A stretch of 19,300 bases of DNA from an uncultured Clostridium sp. (lineage in GTDB: Bacteria; Bacillota_A; Clostridia; TANB77; CAG-508): the NCBI GenBank assembly GCA_948466265.1, contig CAOJZU010000025.1, forward strand, positions 1 to 19,300, given 5' to 3'. Below the pieces are notes generated by a model. The model saw only the letters and a list, made by a program, of their open reading frames with translations, was not told where the DNA came from and searched no databases. Shown piece after piece: positions 15,532-19,300 of the stretch. The translations under genes were made by a program, and so were the position numbers. Numbering within the stretch: position 1 is the first letter of the stretch; the number at the start of each line of letters is the position of its first letter.

Positions 15532-16789
15532 TTTTTAACATCTCCATACACGTAGAAGCTTCCGAACTATAAAAATCAATTTATCTTTGCATTTTGTCTT
15601 TATAGCTTCTACAGCTTCTTCCAAATCGCATTTATAGATATTTTTCTTTAGATATTTGCTAGCTTCAAAATATAAATCCTCTTTTGATACATATCTATTT
15701 TCGTCATTTCCGACTTGTAAAAATAAATATGTCTTTTTCATTTTCTTTTGTCAGAAGTTTTATTACTGTCTTATAATCTTTTGATTTTAGAATAGATACA
15801 ATATAAACTTTTTCTTCGTTTGGATAATACATGTCTATAGAATTTTTTAAATTCTTAATTGCATCTTCATTATGCCCTCCGTCAAATATAATTTTGGGGT
15901 TTTCAGATAAAACTTCAAATCTTGCTTTATGTATAACATTTTTTAGTCCTTCACATAGTGCTTCTTCCTTTATATCATATCCTTTTGATTTTAAAATTTC
16001 TACAGTTTCTATTGCAAGCAAGGAATTTTTTACCTGACATTTTCCTTTTAGATTTATCCAAATATCTTTATAATTTTTATAGTCAAACTTTTGAAAATCT
16101 TTATCAAATGAATAATTCTTTACAGATTCTAAATCTGCCAAATGCAAAGTATTCTTCTTTTCTCTGCAAGTTTTAGCAATTATGCTTGTCACATCTTTTT
16201 GTGGATACATTACAGTATCCATATCTTCTTTGATAATACCTGCTTTTGCCTTTGTTATTTCTTCTATTGTATTTCCTAAAATAGCCATATGGTCAAACCC
16301 AATATCAGTTATAACCGATATCATCCCGGGTTGCAATATTTGTACAATCATATTCTCCGCCAAGTCCTGTCTCAAGAACTACAAAATCACAATTTTTTTC
16401 TGCAAAATATATAAGTGCAAGAGTTGTAACTACTTCGAACTCTTTAACTTTGACTTCATGTGTATTATTATATTTATCTACTTTAGGAGCAATTTTTTCT
16501 AAAATATCTGACATATCCTTGTCTGATATTTCCTGGTTATTTACAGATATTCTCTCATTATATTTTACAAGGTGTGGCGAAATATATTTACCGGACTGTA
16601 AAGCCAGCATTTATCAAAATATTGTTAATCATTTCACACACACTACCCTTGCCATTTGTTCCGGCAAATATGTATAAATTTTGTTTTTTTATCAGGGTTT
16701 CCAAATTCCTTCATGAAAAACTCCATAGCATATAAACTTGGATCTATTGTAACTGATACAAAAGTACTTAAATACTTTTCTATATCCAT
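15519..16789 (-). CDS. folC: bifunctional folylpolyglutamate/dihydrofolate synthase, several apparent indels
   Basis: FolC adds glutamates to reduced folates in the cytoplasm, retaining them in the cell and making them better cofactors. It starts MDIEKYLSTFV (ATG 16787-16789, AGGAGAG upstream). The ATP loop is GTNGKGSV, the next block YISPHLVKYNERI, then VLETGLGGEYDCTNIA, SVITDIGFDHMAILG, and the C-terminal FDGGHNEDAIKNL. It is broken at 16683-16690 (seven A where six fit), 16593, 16328, 15712 and 15564; correcting each one yields a continuous protein of about 421 residues, normal for FolC. It lies 10 nt after folT and overlaps ecfA. Five independent indels in a fully conserved sequence are far more like sequence error than decay. 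Confidence 0.92.
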
Positions 16790-16799
16790 AACTCTCTCC

Positions 16800-17330
16800 T
16801 TAAATTAAGTATTTCTTTGTAATGGGTTTTAATCCTTGAATTAAGAAGAACATTGTAACTATTTGTATAGGTAGCATTATTAATTCTTTTATAGCTCTTG
16901 TTCCAAATAGCACAAAAAATGCTTTGTCGTACATTATTACTAGCCATATAGTATTTAAAATCATTTTTATAAATACTGTATCAATAACACTTGCAATTAT
17001 TAGTCTAATTACAAGTTCCTTTTTAGTAAATTCTCCATCTTTTTTGTAAAGTATCAAACCAAAAACTAGGCCCATAAGAACATTACTTATTGTAAACCCT
17101 ACAAAATATTCTCCAAATGGGAATAAGATTGCTCCGATAAAATCAGAAAGTCCAGCTATAACTGCTGTATATTTTGGTCCAAGCCAAACTGCTGATAGTA
17201 TTATTGGTACGAAATTGAATGTAATTGTAAGTATTGGGGTTTTTACAGATAAAAATCTTGATAAAACTATTGATAATGTTAGCAAAAGTGCTGATAGTAT
17301 AAGTTTTTTTGTTTTAGATATTGTTTGCAT
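16800..17330 (-). CDS. folT: folate ECF transporter substrate-binding subunit FolT
   Basis: 176 residues, integral membrane S component with about five or six hydrophobic helices. The family blocks FLSVKTPILTITFNFVPIIL, AVWLGPKYTAVIAGLSDFIG and LFPFGEYFVGFTISN are characteristic of FolT. It captures folate outside the cell and delivers it with EcfT and EcfA. The start was set at the ATG at 17328-17330, preceded by GAAAGGAG; an upstream in-frame ATG would overlap that site. A THF riboswitch precedes it and folC follows after 10 nt. The frame is intact. Confidence 0.92.
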   Translation of the reverse strand: MQTISKTKKLILSALLLTLSIVLSRFLSVKTPILTITFNFVPIILSAVWLGPKYTAVIAGLSDFIGAILFPFGEYFVGFTISNVLMGLVFGLILYKKDGEFTKKELVIRLIIASVIDTVFIKMILNTIWLVIMYDKAFFVLFGTRAIKELIMLPIQIVTMFFLIQGLKPITKKYLI

Positions 17331-17336
17331 AAAAAA

Positions 17337-17359
17337 AGCTCCTTTCAAAAAATAGAGCC
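17337..17359 (-). promoter_or_regulatory. anti-Shine-Dalgarno hairpin of folT
   Basis: On the minus strand GGCUCU (17359-17354) pairs with GGAGCU (17342-17337), 6 pairs with two G-U, burying the GGAG of the folT ribosome binding site. CUCUAU inside the same region can instead pair with AUAGAG at the 5' edge of the riboswitch (17499-17504), giving a plausible on/off switch. Confidence 0.5.
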
Positions 17360-17402
17360 CATGACAGAAGATTATATAATTATTTTTTTATTTCTTCTAA
17401 TT

Positions 17403-17505
17403 CATAGCGGAATGCAAAAATAAATAAGCAAGCTTTTTTAAAGCTTTTGCCTTAGCGTCAACTTCCCGTTCGCTTAAGTCTTAACTATTTATTTCTTACT
17501 CTATG
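17403..17505 (-). promoter_or_regulatory. tetrahydrofolate (THF) riboswitch
   Basis: On the minus strand it runs from CAUAGAGUAAGA to UUGCAUUCCGCUAUG, matching the 5' and 3' ends of known THF-I riboswitches (GGAGAGUAGA and UUGCAUCCGCUCC), with P1 formed by CAUAG/CUAUG. AAUAAAUA/UAUUUAUU forms the next helix. The central GCGAACGGGAAGUUGACGC (17474-17456) matches the conserved GAAnGGGAnGUnGnC region. It begins at the predicted transcription start and controls folT-folC-ecfA, as expected for folate feedback. Confidence 0.88.
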
Positions 17506-17510
17506 GTAAT

Positions 17511-17539
17511 ATAATACAACATTTTGCAAAATTCGTCAA
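17511..17539 (-). promoter_or_regulatory. sigma-A promoter of the folate operon
   Basis: Minus strand TTGACG and TATTAT, 17-nt spacer. The start falls near 17505, the first base of the riboswitch. Confidence 0.75.
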
Positions 17540-17596
17540 GATTTTTAACTATTAAATTAGCAAAAGTTTCATTAATAATTTCTTCTAACATATTAA

Positions 17597-17639
17597 AAAA
17601 TGAAAGTAAACACTCTCTTTTTGTGTCTACTTTCATTTT
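17597..17639 (-). terminator. intrinsic terminator after the surface-protein gene
   Basis: The arms AAAATGAAAGTAAACAC (17597-17613) and GTGTCTACTTTCATTTT (17623-17639) pair over 17 positions with one mismatch. The minus-strand hairpin ends in a run of U, 40 nt downstream of the stop codon. Confidence 0.75.
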
Positions 17640-17678
17640 ACAACTTCAAGCTAATATTTAAATATATTTTTTTCCTTT

Positions 17679-19300
17679 TTATGGACTTACATTAAAATAA
17701 TTTGCTAAAGTTGATATTGCTAATTCATCAACAGTTAGTAGCGAACTTCTATCTCCTGGATACTGGTAAAATTTAGGACCATCCCAATAGTCATACGCTT
17801 CTTCTGAAATACTTGAATACCTAACATACCATGTTTTACCTCTCCATTCCATCTTTTTAGTAGATCCGCTAGCATTATTGTAAAACTTCTCTGTATAATT
17901 TCCAGTATTGAAATTTTGAGTAATTTCTGTAAACTTCCAACTAGGGTATCCTGTGTCGCTAATTCCTAAGTATCTGTATTTGACGTTGTCATTAGTTGAT
18001 GAATTTATATTAGCCCATTTCCATGAACTCCCCACGATAAAGTTATTAGAGCCTCTACCATATGCATTATACCATAAACCAATATTCGATGAAGATGATT
18101 TCCTCTCTCTATCTCCTATATAGTCTCCGTTAGCAGCATTTACTAAAAGGGTTTCATTGGGTTTGGTTGGTTCTGAATAGATCGTTGTTGTACTTTTATT
18201 ACCTGCCATATCCATTAAGTGAACAGTAACTATCATCCTTACTGCTTCTAAATAGTACAAATCTGTAAATTCAGCTGTGTGCACATAAGACTTTGCGCCT
18301 TGGCTTGGTTTTATAGGATTATTTAGCGAAGATGGTTGGTCACCCTCTTTATCGACTTGAGTTATTATGTAACAGCCATATCTTCCTCCAACTGTAATAT
18401 CAGAACCTGTACTAGTATTAAATATATATTCTCCATTAAGACCAGACCCAGCATCTTTAATAGTAAACTGTATAGCAGTCGAATGAGTATTTCTAGCATA
18501 TCCACTCGGAAACTTTACTTCTGTTACATATGGTGGTGTATTATCAATTTTTGTAACTGCTTTCTTAGTCATTCCTATTGTTAGTTGTTCTTCTGAAGGG
18601 TTTATTGTAGTTATGTTGGTTCCCATACTTGCTGAAACTTCACAGTCTTCTCTCAATGTAAATGTTGCAGATGTTCCGACTAATTTCTATATTACGGTAG
18701 AACATCTGTCCGAGCATCTGACTATAAATCCTTGTCCACTTAAAGTAACCATTCAAATCTTGATAACCTTCAGGAGATGGTGTTTCACCGGTATATCGAG
18801 GATCGCTAAAATTTCCTGAACCGCACAATATATGTATCATGATCTGCAAATTTGCACCTTATATAATACTTGTCTGTATTTGTTTGTTCATATGGAAATG
18901 TCACTGTTACTGTTTTTTCTTGTTTCCATTCATTTTCGTCTGTTACTGTTATCGTTGGTCCTGCATATCTAGATTTAACTTCTAGTACATTGCTTTCTTT
19001 TGTGTTTCCTGCTTTATCTGTTACTATTACCTTTGAGTAATACATTGTGTTTGCATTTACATTGTATGTATGTTCTCTTGTTCCTGTGTTTACTGTATAA
19101 CTTGTGTCTGTTATGAATCCTGTTGTAGTACTTGTTGTGCTTTTTTGGAATGTATACATATACACTCCTGACCCTATATCTGCTCCTTTTCCTCTTACTT
19201 CTATTTTATTCCATGAGTTTGATACTAGTTCTATTTCTGATGTCATTGGTTTTGTTCTGTCTAGTACTACTTTTAGTTCGTTACTTTTTCCTGATTCTCC
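17679..19300 (-). CDS. large modular surface protein, C-terminal part (runs off the window)
   Basis: The reading frame is open at the right edge, so the N-terminus lies beyond it. It has repeated Ig-like/fibronectin-like modules: the sequence VVLDRTKP, then VTDKAGNTKESNVLEVK, then IDNTPPYVTEVKFPSG and VHLMDMAGNKSTT, typical of cell-surface repeat proteins with 'DxAGN' strands. The last roughly 150 residues (from NAANGDYIGDRERK) are a distinct Trp/Tyr/Gly/Asn-rich domain, with KWANINSSTNDNVKYRYLG and KMEWRGKTWYVRY. The frame breaks at 18823 and 18678; removing one base at each gives DTYIVGSGNFSDPRYTG and IEISGTSATFTLRE. No LPXTG or membrane anchor is visible at the C-terminus. Probable exported surface or adhesion protein. 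Confidence 0.75.

Noticed and set aside
1..19300. CRISPR array, tRNA, rRNA or transposase
   Set aside because: No regularly spaced repeats, cloverleaf-like sequence, rRNA motifs or transposase domains were found on reading both strands.

Overview
The window is AT-rich DNA from an endospore-forming, low-GC Gram-positive bacterium, probably an uncultured anaerobic Clostridia-type organism. The evidence is a clear forespore sigma factor (SigG), a YlmC/YmxH-type sporulation protein, a tetrahydrofolate riboswitch, an ECF folate transporter and clostridial codon use. Nearly every gene lies on the minus strand. The exception is one radical SAM gene (11879-12991), which is visibly richer in G and C.

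Layout. (1) 1-160 and 6927-7060 hold two homologous small-RNA genes, each with a consensus sigma-A promoter, exactly 6,900 bp apart. (2) 173-2771 is an accessory cluster: two HAD phosphatases, a PHP-domain phosphoesterase and a 68-residue protein. (3) 2918-5533 is a two-gene operon of unknown function: a soluble 355-residue protein followed by a 508-residue protein with a C-terminal membrane domain. It is followed upstream by a Bro-N antirepressor-like gene (5620-6450) and a damaged YlmC-like gene. (4) 7244-10927 is mostly core: metallophosphoesterase, sigG with a leader hairpin that covers its ribosome binding site, an Smr-domain protein, secG and tyrS. (5) 11023-11160 is a structured RNA with its own terminator, then a PBECR-like nuclease gene, then the radical SAM/SPASM gene. 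(6) 13040-17330 is a folate operon under a THF riboswitch: folT, folC, ecfA, a secreted non-specific nuclease, a hypothetical gene and ecfT. (7) 17679-19300 is the C-terminal part of a large modular surface protein that runs out of the window.

The folate operon appears to combine uptake (FolT-EcfA-EcfT) with intracellular trapping by polyglutamylation (FolC), with feedback from THF through the riboswitch.

Several conserved genes (sigG, folC, ecfA, ecfT, the surface protein, and the ylmC-like and HAD genes) are broken by the same kind of change: one extra G just after CC on the plus strand, seen at about 14 places. Removing that base restores the conserved protein at most sites. I read this as a systematic sequencing or polishing error, perhaps at a modified base, and not as real pseudogenes. 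Coordinates of these genes are given across the breaks. No tRNA, rRNA, CRISPR array, transposase or integrase was seen.
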